From JBHYDC01 sp051861205 (GTDB lineage Bacteria; Pseudomonadota; Alphaproteobacteria; Rhizobiales; Pleomorphomonadaceae), in NCBI GenBank assembly GCA_051861205.1, contig JBHYDC010000007.1, positions 1 through 64,000 on the forward strand: 64,000 nucleotides of DNA, in the 5' to 3' direction. A program made the translations under genes and the position numbers. Positions 53,454 through 63,285 of the stretch are shown here, piece by piece. Numbering within the stretch: position 1 is the first letter of the stretch; every line of letters starts with the position of its first letter. Under the pieces are notes generated by a model, which had not been told where the DNA came from, did no database searches, and saw only the letters and a list, made by a program, of their open reading frames with translations.

Positions 53454-54587
53454 ATGAAGATTGCCGTCCTGCGTGAGCTGGACCCTGAGGAGGGCCGCGT
53501 CGCCGCCACTCCCGATACAGTGAAGAGGTTCGTTGGCCTTGGCGCGAACGTCGCGGTCGAAGCCGGTGCCGGCCTTTCATCGCGCATTACCGATGCCGAC
53601 TATACCGCCGCCGGCGCGACAATCGTGGCGACCCCGGTCGAAGCGGCCGGCGACGCCGACATCGTGCTCAAGGTGCGCCGCCCGGAGCCCTCCGAGCTGC
53701 CGCTCTTCAAGCGCGGCGCTCTCGTCATCGCCACCATGGACCCCTACGGCCAGACCGAGGCTGTGAAGGCGATGGCGGGTGCCGGCATCACCGCTGTCTC
53801 CATGGAATTCATGCCGCGCATCACCCGCGCGCAGGTGATGGACGTGCTGTCCAGCCAGGCAAACCTAGCCGGCTATCAGGCCGTGGTCGACGCAGCGTCC
53901 GCCTATGATCGCGCATTCCCAATGATGATGACCGCGGCCGGCACCGTTCCCGCCGCGCGCGTCTTTGTGATGGGCGCAGGCGTTGCCGGCCTACAGGCGA
54001 TCGCGACCGCCCGCCGCCTCGGCGCCGTCGTGACCGCGACCGACGTTCGCCCCGCCGCCAAGGAACAGGTCGAATCGCTGGGCGCGAAATTCGTCGCCGT
54101 CGAGGACGACGAGTTCAAGCAAGCCGAGACGGCCGCAGGCTACGCCAAGCCCATGTCGGCCGAATATCAGGCCAAGCAGGCGGCCCTGGTTGCCGAGCAC
54201 ATCAAGAAGCAAGATATCGTAATCACGACGGCCCTTATCCCCGGCAGGCCCGCGCCGCGCCTCGTCTCGGCAGATATGGTCGCGTCGATGAAGCCCGGTT
54301 CCGTTCTGGTCGATCTCGCGGTCGAACGCGGCGGAAACGTCGAGGGTGCAAAGCTCGGCGAGGTCGCCGAGACCGCCAACGGCGTCAAGATCGTCGGCTA
54401 CAAGAACGTACCCGGCCGCATCGCCGCGACCGCTTCCCAGCTTTACGCCAAGAACCTTTTCGCCTTCGTCGAGACCTTGATCGACAAGAAGGAAAAGAAG
54501 CTCGCCGTGAACTGGGACGACGATCTCGTGAAGGCGACCGTGCTGACCCGCGACGGCGCCGTCGTCCATCCCGCCTTCCAGAGCTGA
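53454..54587 (+). CDS. pntAA: NAD(P) transhydrogenase alpha-1 subunit
   Basis: The NAD(H)-binding subunit of the proton-pumping transhydrogenase that makes NADPH from NADH. The protein is 377 residues. LRELDPEEGRVAATPDTV is the family start, GAGVAGLQAIATARRLGA near 170 is the nucleotide fold, and the RPAPRLV segment follows. The split alpha subunit (PntAA plus PntAB) is typical of alphaproteobacteria. The ATG at 53454 follows TTGGAGGA. PntAB begins 11 bases after its stop. Confidence 0.96.
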   Translation: MKIAVLRELDPEEGRVAATPDTVKRFVGLGANVAVEAGAGLSSRITDADYTAAGATIVATPVEAAGDADIVLKVRRPEPSELPLFKRGALVIATMDPYGQTEAVKAMAGAGITAVSMEFMPRITRAQVMDVLSSQANLAGYQAVVDAASAYDRAFPMMMTAAGTVPAARVFVMGAGVAGLQAIATARRLGAVVTATDVRPAAKEQVESLGAKFVAVEDDEFKQAETAAGYAKPMSAEYQAKQAALVAEHIKKQDIVITTALIPGRPAPRLVSADMVASMKPGSVLVDLAVERGGNVEGAKLGEVAETANGVKIVGYKNVPGRIAATASQLYAKNLFAFVETLIDKKEKKLAVNWDDDLVKATVLTRDGAVVHPAFQS

Positions 54588-54598
54588 GGGGCTGATCC

Positions 54599-55081
54599 AT
54601 GGCTGATACAACTCCGGCCGACCTTGCGCTTGAGCAAGCCCGTCATGCCGCCGATGCGGCGCTGCGATCGGCCAACGAAGCAAAATCGCTCGTGGAAGCC
54701 GCCGCGCAGTCGCTTACCAGCGGCCAGAGCGATGCGACAGCCGACGGCCTCGCCGCCGCCGCGCATGCGCTTTCCGGCGGCGCGATCGATCCATTCGTCT
54801 TCCGCCTCTCGATCTTCGTACTGGCGATCTTCGTCGGCTACTACGTCGTATGGTCGGTCACACCGGCGCTTCACACACCTCTCATGGCGGTCACCAACGC
54901 GATTTCATCTGTGATCATCGTCGGTGCGCTTCTCGCCGTCGGCGTCGATCTGGCGGCGTCCGAGGGTGCTGGCATGGCGCGCGGTTTCGGCTTTGTCGGC
55001 GTCGTGCTCGCGGCTGTGAATATCTTCGGCGGGTTCCTCGTCACGAGCCGTATGCTCGCGATGTACAAGAAGAAATCCTGA
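54599..55081 (+). CDS. pntAB: NAD(P) transhydrogenase alpha-2 subunit
   Basis: The membrane part of the alpha subunit: 160 residues. About 60 N-terminal residues are Ala-rich and charged, then come three to four helices (FRLSIFVLAIFVGYYVVW, SVIIVGALLAVGV, FVGVVLAAVNIFGGFLV) ending in LAMYKKKS. The N-terminal extension is longer than in some relatives. It lies between pntAA and pntB with gaps of 11 and 13 bases. Confidence 0.93.
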   Translation: MADTTPADLALEQARHAADAALRSANEAKSLVEAAAQSLTSGQSDATADGLAAAAHALSGGAIDPFVFRLSIFVLAIFVGYYVVWSVTPALHTPLMAVTNAISSVIIVGALLAVGVDLAASEGAGMARGFGFVGVVLAAVNIFGGFLVTSRMLAMYKKKS

Positions 55082-55094
55082 GGGAGGACGGACC

Positions 55095-56492
55095 ATGTCA
55101 GCGAACGTATCCGCCGTCCTTTACTTGGTATCGGCAGTTCTTTTCATAATGGCGCTGCGCGGGCTTTCCAGCCCCGTGACGTCGCGCCGGGGTAACTACC
55201 TCGGCATGGCCGGTATGGGCATCGCGATCGTGACGACGCTCGTCTCGATCACGCCCTCCTTCAGCGCCTATGCGCTGATCCTGGTCGGCCTCGCCATCGG
55301 CGGCGGCGCGGGTGCGATCATCGCCCGGCGCATCCCGATGACGGCAATGCCGCAGCTTGTTGCCGCGTTCCACTCTCTCGTCGGTCTTGCCGCCGTCATG
55401 GTGGCCGCTGCCGCGCTCTATGCGCCGACCGCATTCGGCATCGGCGATCCCGGCCAAATCCACGGCCAAGCCCTCGTCGAGATGAGCCTCGGCGTCGCGA
55501 TCGGCGCGATCACCTTCACCGGCTCCATCATCGCCTTCCTGAAGCTCGACGGCCGCATGAGCGGCCGGCCGATCATGCTGCCCATGCGGCACCCGATCAA
55601 CGCCGGCCTCGCGCTCCTGCTCGTCGTGCTGATCGTGGTGCTCGTCCAGACCGAGAGCCACGCCGTGTTTTGGGCGATCGTGCTGATCTCGCTGGTCTTC
55701 GGCGGCCTGATCATCATTCCGATCGGCGGCGCGGATATGCCGGTCGTCGTGTCAATGCTGAACAGCTACTCCGGCTGGGCCGCTGCCGGTATCGGCTTCA
55801 CGCTGGGCAACACGGCGCTCATCATCACGGGCGCTCTGGTGGGTTCGTCCGGCGCGATCCTCAGCTACATCATGTGCAAGGGCATGAACCGGTCGTTCAT
55901 CTCCGTCATCCTCGGCGGCTTCGGCGGGGAAACGGGAGCCGCTGCCGGCGGAGCGGTGGAACAGCGTCCGGTGAAGCAGGGCTCGGCGGAGGACGCCGCC
56001 TTCATCATGAAGAACGCCTCCAAGGTCATCATCGTGCCCGGTTACGGTATGGCGGTGGCGCAGGCCCAGCACACCCTTCGCGAAATGGCCGACAAGCTGA
56101 AGCATGAAGGTGTCGAGGTGAAATACGCCATTCACCCCGTCGCCGGCCGCATGCCCGGCCACATGAACGTGTTGCTCGCCGAAGCCAGCGTGCCTTACGA
56201 CGAAGTTTTCGAGCTGGAAGATATCAACTCGGAATTCTCGCAAGCCGACGTGGCCTTCGTCATCGGCGCCAACGACGTCACCAACCCGGCCGCCAAGACC
56301 GACAAGTCTTCGCCGATCTTTGGCATGCCAATCCTCGACGTTGAAAAGGCCGGCACGGTTCTCTTCATCAAGCGCGGCATGGGCTCGGGCTATGCGGGCG
56401 TCGAGAATGAATTGTTCTTCCGCGATAACACGATGATGCTCTTCGGCGACGCCAAGAAAATGGTGGAAAGCATCGTCAAGAACCTGGAGTGA
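55095..56492 (+). CDS. pntB: NAD(P) transhydrogenase beta subunit
   Basis: The beta subunit: 465 residues. About eight or nine transmembrane helices in the first 270 residues form the proton path with PntAB. The C-terminal NADP(H)-binding domain has VPGYGMAVAQAQ, HPVAGRMPGHMNVLLAEA and GANDVTNPAA. All signature residues are present. The start at 55095 follows GGGAGGA. A bidirectional terminator ends the operon. Confidence 0.97.
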   Translation: MSANVSAVLYLVSAVLFIMALRGLSSPVTSRRGNYLGMAGMGIAIVTTLVSITPSFSAYALILVGLAIGGGAGAIIARRIPMTAMPQLVAAFHSLVGLAAVMVAAAALYAPTAFGIGDPGQIHGQALVEMSLGVAIGAITFTGSIIAFLKLDGRMSGRPIMLPMRHPINAGLALLLVVLIVVLVQTESHAVFWAIVLISLVFGGLIIIPIGGADMPVVVSMLNSYSGWAAAGIGFTLGNTALIITGALVGSSGAILSYIMCKGMNRSFISVILGGFGGETGAAAGGAVEQRPVKQGSAEDAAFIMKNASKVIIVPGYGMAVAQAQHTLREMADKLKHEGVEVKYAIHPVAGRMPGHMNVLLAEASVPYDEVFELEDINSEFSQADVAFVIGANDVTNPAAKTDKSSPIFGMPILDVEKAGTVLFIKRGMGSGYAGVENELFFRDNTMMLFGDAKKMVESIVKNLE

Positions 56493-56530
56493 GCTGCGGT
56501 ATCGCAGATCACAGCTTAAGACCACAAAGC

Positions 56531-56561
56531 AAAACCCCGGCCGCAAGGACCGGGGTTTTTT
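56531..56561. terminator. bidirectional terminator between pntB and the RND gene
   Basis: AAAACCCCGG and CCGGGGTTTTTT pair around a 9-base loop; an A-run and a T-run flank the stem. Confidence 0.88.
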
Positions 56562-56591
56562 CATGCCATGGCAGCTTGGGTTTGGTCGGTG

Positions 56592-59500
56592 CTACTCCGC
56601 CGCGATCGGCATTGCCGTGGCGGGCACCTTCGGCAGCGCGATGATCTCCGCCGAAACCGGCTCGGCCGCAACAGGCGCCACAGGCCGCTTCACCCGGAAG
56701 GCCAGCGCATAAAGCGCAGGCACGAACAGCAGCGTCAACAGCGTTGCCACCACAAGCCCACCCATGATGGTGACCGCAAGCGGCCCCCAAAACACGTTGG
56801 ACATCAGCGGGATCATGGCGAGCACCGATGCGGCAGCGGTGAGCACCACCGGCCGTGCGCGGCGCACCGTCGCCTCGATCACCGCATCCCACGGCGTTGC
56901 CCCGGCGTCCAGATCGATTGCGATCTGGTCAACGAGGATCACCGTGTTTCGCATGATCATGCCCGCGAGGGCGATCAGTCCGAGCAGCGCCACGAAGCCG
57001 AAGGGCTGGTTCGTGAGCAAAAGCGCATAGCTCGCCCCGATAATGCCCAGTGGCGCCGTCGAAAACACCAGCGCGAGCTTGGAGAAGCTCTGAAGCTGGA
57101 ACATCAGCAGCGTGAGCATCACCATCAGCATGAGCGGGAAGATCTTGAACAGCGCGGTGTTCGCCTTCGTGCTTTCCTCGATCGCGCCGCCCATCTCCAG
57201 GCGGTAACCGACCGGCAGGGCCGCTTCGATGTCCTTCAACTGCGGCAGAATCTCATTCGAAACATCCGGCGCTTGCACGCCTTTCACCACGTCGGCCCGC
57301 ACTGTGATCAGCATATCGCGGTTCTGCCGCCACAGGATCGGCTCCTCGTGCTCGTAGACAACCTTCGCCACCTGCGACAAGGGAATGGCAACGCCGTTGC
57401 GCACCGCCACCGTGAAGTCGGCAAGGCTCGCCAAATCCTCACGCTCTTCGGCAACAGCGCGCGCAACCACACCCACGCGCTCAATGCCGTCGCGAACGGT
57501 CGTCACCTCAAAGCCGGTTAGCAAGGTGGCCAGCGTTTGTGACAGATCCTGCGGTGTCAGCCCAAGCGCGCGGGCACGGTCCTGATCGACCTCCAGCCGG
57601 ATGGCCTTGGCCTGATCGTTCCAATCGAGATGCGCGCCCACCGTTTTGGTGTTGGCCGCAACCGTGTCCCGCACGCGGTAGGCTATGTCGCGCACCACGA
57701 TCGGGTCTGGCCCGATCACCCGGAACTGCACGGGGTAGCCGACCGGCGGCCCGAACACGAGTTCGGTCACCCGCAGCTTCGCCTCGGGCAGATTGCCCTC
57801 ATCCGCCCAGTTGTTCAGTTCGAGCTTGATCCGATCGCGAGCCTCTTTGTCGGTCGTATACGTTACGATGATGCCGTAGTTGGCCTTCGGCAATTCCGGC
57901 GCGGAAGCCAGGAACCAGCGCGGCGCACCGGCGCCGGTGTAGCCCGTGAAGGTGGTGACATCCTTTTCCAGCGCGATACGCGCCTCGACCTTCTTCATCG
58001 CGTCGCTGGTGGCCTGGAACGAGGCACCCTCCGGCAGCCGCACCTCGGCCATCAGCTCCACACGCGGCGAATTGGGAAAGAACTGCTGCTGGACGAAGCC
58101 GAAGGACACGATCGACGATGCAAACACGAAGACCGTCAGCACCACTACCGTCAGCCGGTGGCCGACGCACCACCGCACGACCGCGCGCAGCGCCCTATAT
58201 GTCCGCCCTTGGCGAAGCTCATGATCGCCGCCGGTGTGCTTCTTCATGTCGGGCAGAAGCTTCACGCCGAGATAGGGCGTGAAGATTACCGCCACGAACC
58301 AGGACGCAACGAGCGCAATGCCAACCACCCAGAAAATTCCGCCCGCGTATTCACCGGCCGTTGATTTTGCAAGTCCAACGGGGAGGAAGCCTGCGGCCGT
58401 TACAAGCGTGCCTGTCAGCATCGGGAACGCCGTGGACGACCATGCGAAGGTGGCAGCTTCGATACGGTCCCACCCCTCCTCCATCTTCACGATCATCATT
58501 TCAACCGCGATTATGGCGTCGTCGACGAGAAGTCCGAGCGCGATGATCAGCGCGCCCAGCGTGATACGCTCCAGGCTCGCACCGAGAAGGTCGAGCGCGA
58601 TCATCACAATGGCAAGCACCAGCGGCACCGCTAGCGCGACTACAATGCCGGTGCGCCAGCCCAGTGAGAGAAAGCTGACCGCAAGCACGATCACAAGCGC
58701 CTCGGCGAAGGTCTTGGTGAACTCACCAACCGATTCCGCCACGATTTCCGGCTGATCGGCAACCTGCACCAGATCATAGCCCGCCGGAAGATCCGCGCGA
58801 ATCTCGCCCACGGCGCTCTTGAGCGCCTCACCAAGGGTGAGAATGTTGGCGCCTTCCGACATCACGATGCCGATCGCGATGGCCGGCTTACCCTCATGGG
58901 ACACCGTGAAGGTGGCCGGATCCACCGTGCCGCGGGTGACCGTTGCGATATCGCCAAGCCGGATGAGCGTGCCGTTCACCGAAACCGGCACGGCTTCGAT
59001 TGCCTCAACGCCGGTCAGCCGGCCGTCAACGCGAAGTTGGATGCGATCCGTCGGGGTATCGACCGAGCCGGCAGGGGTGACCGCGTTCTGCGCCGCAATG
59101 GAGTCAAACAGTGTCCGCGGACTGATCCCGAGCGTCGCAAGCTTGGCCCGGCTGAATTCGACGAATATCTTCTCGTCCTGGACGCCATAAAGTCGCACTT
59201 TATCGACGTCGGTCACGCGCACGAGCCGTTGCCGGATGATCTCGGCCTGATCCTTCAACTGGCGCATGGACGCACCATCGCCCATGACCATGTAGAGCGC
59301 GCTGTCCACGTCGCCGAATTCATCGTTGAAGAACGGCCCGATCAGCTCGCTGGGTAGGCTTCCTCTGATATCGCCGACGCGCTTGCGGACCTGATAGAAA
59401 AGGTCGGGCACGAGCGCAGGCGGCGTCGAATCCTCGAACTGAACCTGCATGTAGACCTGCCCGGCCTTCGAATAGGTGCGCACCTTGTCGAAATACGGCA

Positions 59501-59756
59501 GTTCTTGCAGCGCCTTTTCGATCGGATCGGCAACCTGCTCTTGCATGTCCGTGGCGGTCGCACCCGGCCAGACGGCCGAAACGACCATCAGCTTGACCGT
59601 GAAGTTCGGATCTTCAGCTCTGCCGAGCCGCGAATAGGACAGAATTCCGGCCAGTGAAATGACAATGATCAGAAAGAGCACCAGGGCTTGGTGCGTGACG
59701 GCCCATCGCGACAGATTGAGGCGCTGCAAGCCGGATGCGGCACGGGGCTCGCTCAT
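56592..59756 (-). CDS. RND-family efflux pump (AcrB/TriC-like)
   Basis: A 1054-residue inner-membrane pump with the usual layout: helix 1, periplasmic loop, helices 2-6, helix 7, second loop, helices 8-12. The proton-relay pair Asp-Asp is seen in LLVDDAIIAVEM. In helix 10 the lysine of AcrB is replaced by arginine (GMIMRNTVILVDQ), a trait I associate with the TriC-like subgroup. It should expel drugs, detergents or metabolites with the adaptor encoded 40 bases upstream. The ATG at 59756 is chosen over a TTG three codons earlier. No outer-membrane channel gene is adjacent. Confidence 0.92.
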   Translation of the reverse strand: MSEPRAASGLQRLNLSRWAVTHQALVLFLIIVISLAGILSYSRLGRAEDPNFTVKLMVVSAVWPGATATDMQEQVADPIEKALQELPYFDKVRTYSKAGQVYMQVQFEDSTPPALVPDLFYQVRKRVGDIRGSLPSELIGPFFNDEFGDVDSALYMVMGDGASMRQLKDQAEIIRQRLVRVTDVDKVRLYGVQDEKIFVEFSRAKLATLGISPRTLFDSIAAQNAVTPAGSVDTPTDRIQLRVDGRLTGVEAIEAVPVSVNGTLIRLGDIATVTRGTVDPATFTVSHEGKPAIAIGIVMSEGANILTLGEALKSAVGEIRADLPAGYDLVQVADQPEIVAESVGEFTKTFAEALVIVLAVSFLSLGWRTGIVVALAVPLVLAIVMIALDLLGASLERITLGALIIALGLLVDDAIIAVEMMIVKMEEGWDRIEAATFAWSSTAFPMLTGTLVTAAGFLPVGLAKSTAGEYAGGIFWVVGIALVASWFVAVIFTPYLGVKLLPDMKKHTGGDHELRQGRTYRALRAVVRWCVGHRLTVVVLTVFVFASSIVSFGFVQQQFFPNSPRVELMAEVRLPEGASFQATSDAMKKVEARIALEKDVTTFTGYTGAGAPRWFLASAPELPKANYGIIVTYTTDKEARDRIKLELNNWADEGNLPEAKLRVTELVFGPPVGYPVQFRVIGPDPIVVRDIAYRVRDTVAANTKTVGAHLDWNDQAKAIRLEVDQDRARALGLTPQDLSQTLATLLTGFEVTTVRDGIERVGVVARAVAEEREDLASLADFTVAVRNGVAIPLSQVAKVVYEHEEPILWRQNRDMLITVRADVVKGVQAPDVSNEILPQLKDIEAALPVGYRLEMGGAIEESTKANTALFKIFPLMLMVMLTLLMFQLQSFSKLALVFSTAPLGIIGASYALLLTNQPFGFVALLGLIALAGMIMRNTVILVDQIAIDLDAGATPWDAVIEATVRRARPVVLTAAASVLAMIPLMSNVFWGPLAVTIMGGLVVATLLTLLFVPALYALAFRVKRPVAPVAAEPVSAEIIALPKVPATAMPIAAE

Positions 59757-59796
59757 GGAAGACAACTCCGAAGAGTAAACACGGGAAGGGGCGAAA

Positions 59797-60885
59797 TCAA
59801 TTGATCAAGGCGGGCCGAACCACGGCGCCGTCTTTCAGGCGCGTTGGCCCCATGGTCACGACCTGGGTGCCGGCCTCCAAGCCTGCAGTCAGCACCACGT
59901 CATTCGCTTCATAGCGACCAACCGAAACGGGAACCTTCGTGAGCTTGCGGGTATCCTTGGCCACGGTGAAGACGACCGGGCCCTTGCCCTCATCCATGAT
60001 CGCGGTGGAAGGCAGGCGGATCACCGGGGTCGGATCACCCTTGGTCAGCGTCACCGTCGCGGTCATGCCGAACTGAACCGCAGCTTCACCTTCGACCAGC
60101 GCAAATCGCGCCGCATAGGTGCGCGTCGCGGGATCGGCCTCGGGCGCCACTTCGCGCAGTTTCGCCATGAAGGATTGGTCGCCCGCCCAAAGGGTGACGA
60201 CAGCGGTTGACCCCTCAAGATCCGGCAGCTTGCTCTCCGGGATAGCGACAGCCACTTCGCGCTCGGATAGCCGGGCCACGGTGGCAATAGGCGTTCCCGC
60301 CGCGACCACCTGTCCCGCTTCTGCGGCAACGGCGGAGACAACACCGTCTTCGCTCGCCTTCAGATCGGCGTAGGAAAGCTGGTTACGCGCAAGTTCACGC
60401 TCTTTCTCAGCGTTCTTCAGCCGCGACTCGGCCTCGGCGACGGCAAGGTCCTGCCCTTCGAGATCAGCGGGGGTGGCATGCCCCTTGTCGAGCAGGGTTT
60501 GCGTACGGCGCCGTTCGGCGAGCGCGCGGGCGCGGTTGGTGGTGGCAGCTTCAACGCTGGCATCCGCCCGGTCGACGGTCAGCATCAGGTCGGTGGTCTC
60601 CAAGCGAGCGAGAATATCGCCTGCGCGGACCCGGTCGCCGACATCGACACGGCGCTCCACGATCTTACCCGCCACCCGGAAGGCCTGCTGCACCTCGACA
60701 CGCGGCCGCACAACGCCCGTGTAGGTCGTGACACGCGCGAGCGATACCGGCTGCACGGTTGTAACCTGAACCACCGGCTCGGGAACGGCTGCCACGTCCT
60801 CGGCCTTCTCCTGGCAGGCACCAAGGGTGAGAATGAGCGCGATCGGCCCTGCGATTTGGAAGAGGCGCATACCAGCGAATGACAT
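59797..60885 (-). CDS. RND periplasmic adaptor lipoprotein
   Basis: A 362-residue membrane-fusion protein. The lipobox ends at Cys24 (LTLGAC). Biotinyl-lipoyl halves (VAGKIVERRVDVGDRVRAGDIL and ADLKASEDGVVSAVAAEAGQVV) flank a helical hairpin at about 100-165, and beta-barrel and membrane-proximal domains follow. It couples the RND pump to an outer-membrane channel encoded elsewhere. GGGGG lies shortly before the ATG at 60885. The gene follows tetR by 103 bases, with a candidate operator in the gap. Confidence 0.92.
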   Translation of the reverse strand: MSFAGMRLFQIAGPIALILTLGACQEKAEDVAAVPEPVVQVTTVQPVSLARVTTYTGVVRPRVEVQQAFRVAGKIVERRVDVGDRVRAGDILARLETTDLMLTVDRADASVEAATTNRARALAERRRTQTLLDKGHATPADLEGQDLAVAEAESRLKNAEKERELARNQLSYADLKASEDGVVSAVAAEAGQVVAAGTPIATVARLSEREVAVAIPESKLPDLEGSTAVVTLWAGDQSFMAKLREVAPEADPATRTYAARFALVEGEAAVQFGMTATVTLTKGDPTPVIRLPSTAIMDEGKGPVVFTVAKDTRKLTKVPVSVGRYEANDVVLTAGLEAGTQVVTMGPTRLKDGAVVRPALIN

Positions 60886-60918
60886 TTCTAACCCCCAGCT
60901 AAAACATGTGGTGTGTTA

Positions 60919-60942
60919 AAACTTAATAATCTTCACAAGTTT
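60919..60942. promoter_or_regulatory. inverted repeat, candidate TetR operator
   Basis: AAACTT and AAGTTT are inverted arms around 12 bases, 34 bases before the adaptor start. The region is A/T-rich and must contain the pump promoter. TetR binding is inferred from position only. Confidence 0.3.
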
Positions 60943-60988
60943 GACTTATGAAAACCCTGACTCAGCCGAGCTTTCGATCATCTATATT

Positions 60989-61600
60989 TCAGCGCGCCCG
61001 CGGCCTTAGCGCATCCACCAGAAAGCCCGCTTGAACACGCGCCTTCATTTCCAGGTCATCTTCAAGATTCTGTTCAATGAGCACAGGATGCAGGAAAGCG
61101 GCAAAGCCTGCCTTCACGCACTCGGCAGCCCACTGCGGATCGTTAACCTCGAACTCGCCCGCATCAATGCCCTCACGGATCAAGCTTTCGATGATCGTAG
61201 TCAGGCGGGCGAGATGCTCCTTGATGACCGGCCAGCGCTCTTCAAGTGCAGCCGATACCATGTCATGCACACGGCGCTCCTTGAACATCGTGTCGCGGTT
61301 ATGCCGAAAGAGCGTCACGAGCATCGCCTGGATCCGTTCCGCCGCCGTTCCTTGCCGGCGCACGAATGACCAAGCGATATCAACGATCTCGTCGACGACG
61401 CGCTGACAAACGGCTTCGCTGATCGCCGACTTGGAGGGAAAGAACCGGTAGACATTGGCAGGTGACATGGAAAGCGCAGCCGCGATATCGGCCACTGCGG
61501 TTTTCTGGTAGCCGACCCGTCTGAACATCTCTTCGGCGACCGCGAGAATCCGTCCGCGAATCTCGTCGTGATCGACACGCACTTTCGCCGCTCTGGGCAT
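60989..61600 (-). CDS. TetR-family repressor
   Basis: A 203-residue regulator. The N-terminal helix-turn-helix reads EEMFRRVGYQKTAVADIAAAL then SPANVYRFFPSK. The C-terminal ligand domain is all helical with a YcdC-type tail. It is directly upstream of the adaptor and pump genes on the same strand, so it probably controls them and responds to a pump substrate. AAGGAG lies nine bases before the ATG at 61600. Confidence 0.9.
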   Translation of the reverse strand: MPRAAKVRVDHDEIRGRILAVAEEMFRRVGYQKTAVADIAAALSMSPANVYRFFPSKSAISEAVCQRVVDEIVDIAWSFVRRQGTAAERIQAMLVTLFRHNRDTMFKERRVHDMVSAALEERWPVIKEHLARLTTIIESLIREGIDAGEFEVNDPQWAAECVKAGFAAFLHPVLIEQNLEDDLEMKARVQAGFLVDALRPRAR

Positions 61601-61708
61601 CCCAAAACTCCTTCTGACGATTTTCGTAAATCATCAGTCGTTACCGATCAAGGCATAGCGAAGGCTCCAATTTCACATTGCTGTGAGGGTGCTGGGATCG
61701 TCCTTAAC

Positions 61709-61736
61709 AAAAAGCCCCGGCGCAAGGCCGAGGCTT
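61709..61736 (-). terminator. intrinsic terminator after the TPR lipoprotein gene
   Basis: On the minus strand AGCCTCGGC and GCCGGGGCT pair with one mismatch and run into TTTTTG, about 30 bases past the stop at 61766. Confidence 0.7.
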
Positions 61737-61765
61737 CAATAATCTACAAAGTCGTCACGATGAAA

Positions 61766-62611
61766 TCAGACGCGCGTACCCTCGTTGCGAAGCGCGTCCT
61801 TCGCGGGCTGGTAGCTCGGATCGAGAACGGTGGCGCGGGTCAGCGAATTGCGACCGTTGGAAACATCGCCGGTTCGGATTTGCGCCACGCCGAGATTGGT
61901 CCAGAACACGGCCGAACGCTTGTTCCGGTTAACCGCCAGGATGAAGTCGGCCAGTGCTTTCTTGTTCTCGCTTTGAGCAAGGTGGCTGAGACCGCGCGCA
62001 TTATAGGGTTCGGAGGCGTTCGGATCGAGCGCGATCGATACGTCGAGATCCGCCATGGCCCGCACGTGGTCGTTCTGCGCTTGATAGATCAGCGCGCGAT
62101 TATAGTAGCCCCTGGCATCGGACGTGTTCAGCGTGATGGCGCGGTTGAAATCGGCAAGCGCATAGTCGAACTGGCCGGACTGCCGATAGAGCGTGCCCCG
62201 CCCGAGATAGGCCGAGGAATACGACGGGTTCAATTGAATGGCCGTGTTGTAGTCGGCAAGCGCCGCCTGATTCTGGCCTAGACGCCGATAAACGAGCGCG
62301 CGGTTGTTGTAGGCCTGATGGAACTGCGGATTCAATTGAACCGCCGCCGTAAAGTCCGTCAATGCTTCCTGGAGCCGACCGGCCTGTCCAAGCGCCGTAC
62401 CGCGCACGTTATACGCGCTTGCGTCGCCAGGATTGGCTTGGATCACGGCCGTCAGTGAGGCGAGATTGGCCTCTGACCCGGCGTTCGGATCGATGACCGC
62501 CGTATCGAGGTCGGGACCGGATGGCGCGGAGATGCAGCCGGTCAAGGCGGCCGACAGACCGAGGGCGAGCAGAAAGCCGAGGCCCGATCGACGGTGAGAA
62601 CGCGGCGGCAT
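61766..62611 (-). CDS. TPR-repeat lipoprotein (NlpI-like)
   Basis: A 281-residue lipoprotein. The signal peptide ends at the lipobox Cys26 (ALTGC). Five or six TPR units follow, each with the pattern AYxNRGxxYxxxGQxxxALxDFxxAIxLNP, from about residue 65 to 270. NlpI-type TPR lipoproteins anchor cell-wall hydrolases and proteases at the outer membrane. Whether this one does so is unknown. The ATG at 62611 starts the signal peptide directly. The 29 codons upstream are not signal-like. Confidence 0.82.
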   Translation of the reverse strand: MPPRSHRRSGLGFLLALGLSAALTGCISAPSGPDLDTAVIDPNAGSEANLASLTAVIQANPGDASAYNVRGTALGQAGRLQEALTDFTAAVQLNPQFHQAYNNRALVYRRLGQNQAALADYNTAIQLNPSYSSAYLGRGTLYRQSGQFDYALADFNRAITLNTSDARGYYNRALIYQAQNDHVRAMADLDVSIALDPNASEPYNARGLSHLAQSENKKALADFILAVNRNKRSAVFWTNLGVAQIRTGDVSNGRNSLTRATVLDPSYQPAKDALRNEGTRV

Positions 62612-62756
62612 ATCAAACACCTTCTGTTCAGGCGACCGGATCAACCCATTGTCGGCACGGTCCGGCGCATCTATCAAGCCCCGCCTATAGCCAGCCACTC
62701 GTCATTAGAGGGGCAAGCATTCGGTCCGAAAGCCAAATTGCGATCTCTTGAAACGA

Positions 62757-62788
62757 CAAAAAAGACGACCGACAGATCGGCCGCCTTT
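62757..62788 (-). terminator. intrinsic terminator after rpsU
   Basis: On the minus strand GGCGGCCGA and TCGGTCGTC pair (two G-U) around TCTG and are followed by TTTTTT. Confidence 0.8.
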
Positions 62789-62838
62789 CCTATCGAAACA
62801 TATCGGCAGATCCAAGCATAGGGACCTGACTGGACGGC

Positions 62839-63069
62839 TCAGTGCGCGGTGCGCGGGCTGCCTGCCACCAAACCTTCACGCTGCGCGCGCTTGCGGGCCA
62901 GCTTGCGAGAACGGCGAACGGCCTCGGCCTTTTCGCGCGCCTTCTTCTCCGAAGGCTTCTCATAATGGCCGCGCAGCTTCATCTCGCGGAAAATACCCTC
63001 ACGCTGCATCTTCTTCTTGAGCGCCTTGAGAGCCTGGTCGACGTTATTGTCGCGAACGAGTACCTGCAC
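62839..63069 (-). CDS. rpsU: 30S ribosomal protein S21
   Basis: A 76-residue basic ribosomal protein. VQVLVRDNNVDQALKALKKK is the alphaproteobacterial S21 start, and the Arg/Lys-rich tail (RRSRKLARKRAQREG) binds rRNA. The start is taken as GTG at 63069, because the family begins with exactly this segment; the open frame upstream adds unrelated residues. It is followed by its own terminator. The 216-base gap toward purK holds no gene I can see. Confidence 0.9.
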   Translation of the reverse strand: MQVLVRDNNVDQALKALKKKMQREGIFREMKLRGHYEKPSEKKAREKAEAVRRSRKLARKRAQREGLVAGSPRTAH

Positions 63070-63285
63070 GTGATCTTCCCGTCTGACGGCCGCTCCAGGA
63101 TAAGACAGCGCCGGACCCAGAGGCGCACACGTCAAATCGGCCGGAAACGGCGAGTTTTCATGTCTTGGAGAATGCCGAAGGCATCCGCCGCGGTGATTTC
63201 ACCGCACGAGTGACGGGGTGTCTAGCAAATGCGAACCGGTCTGTCCACCGCAGAAATCATAGCGTTTTGGCCGGCTGACCGACCG

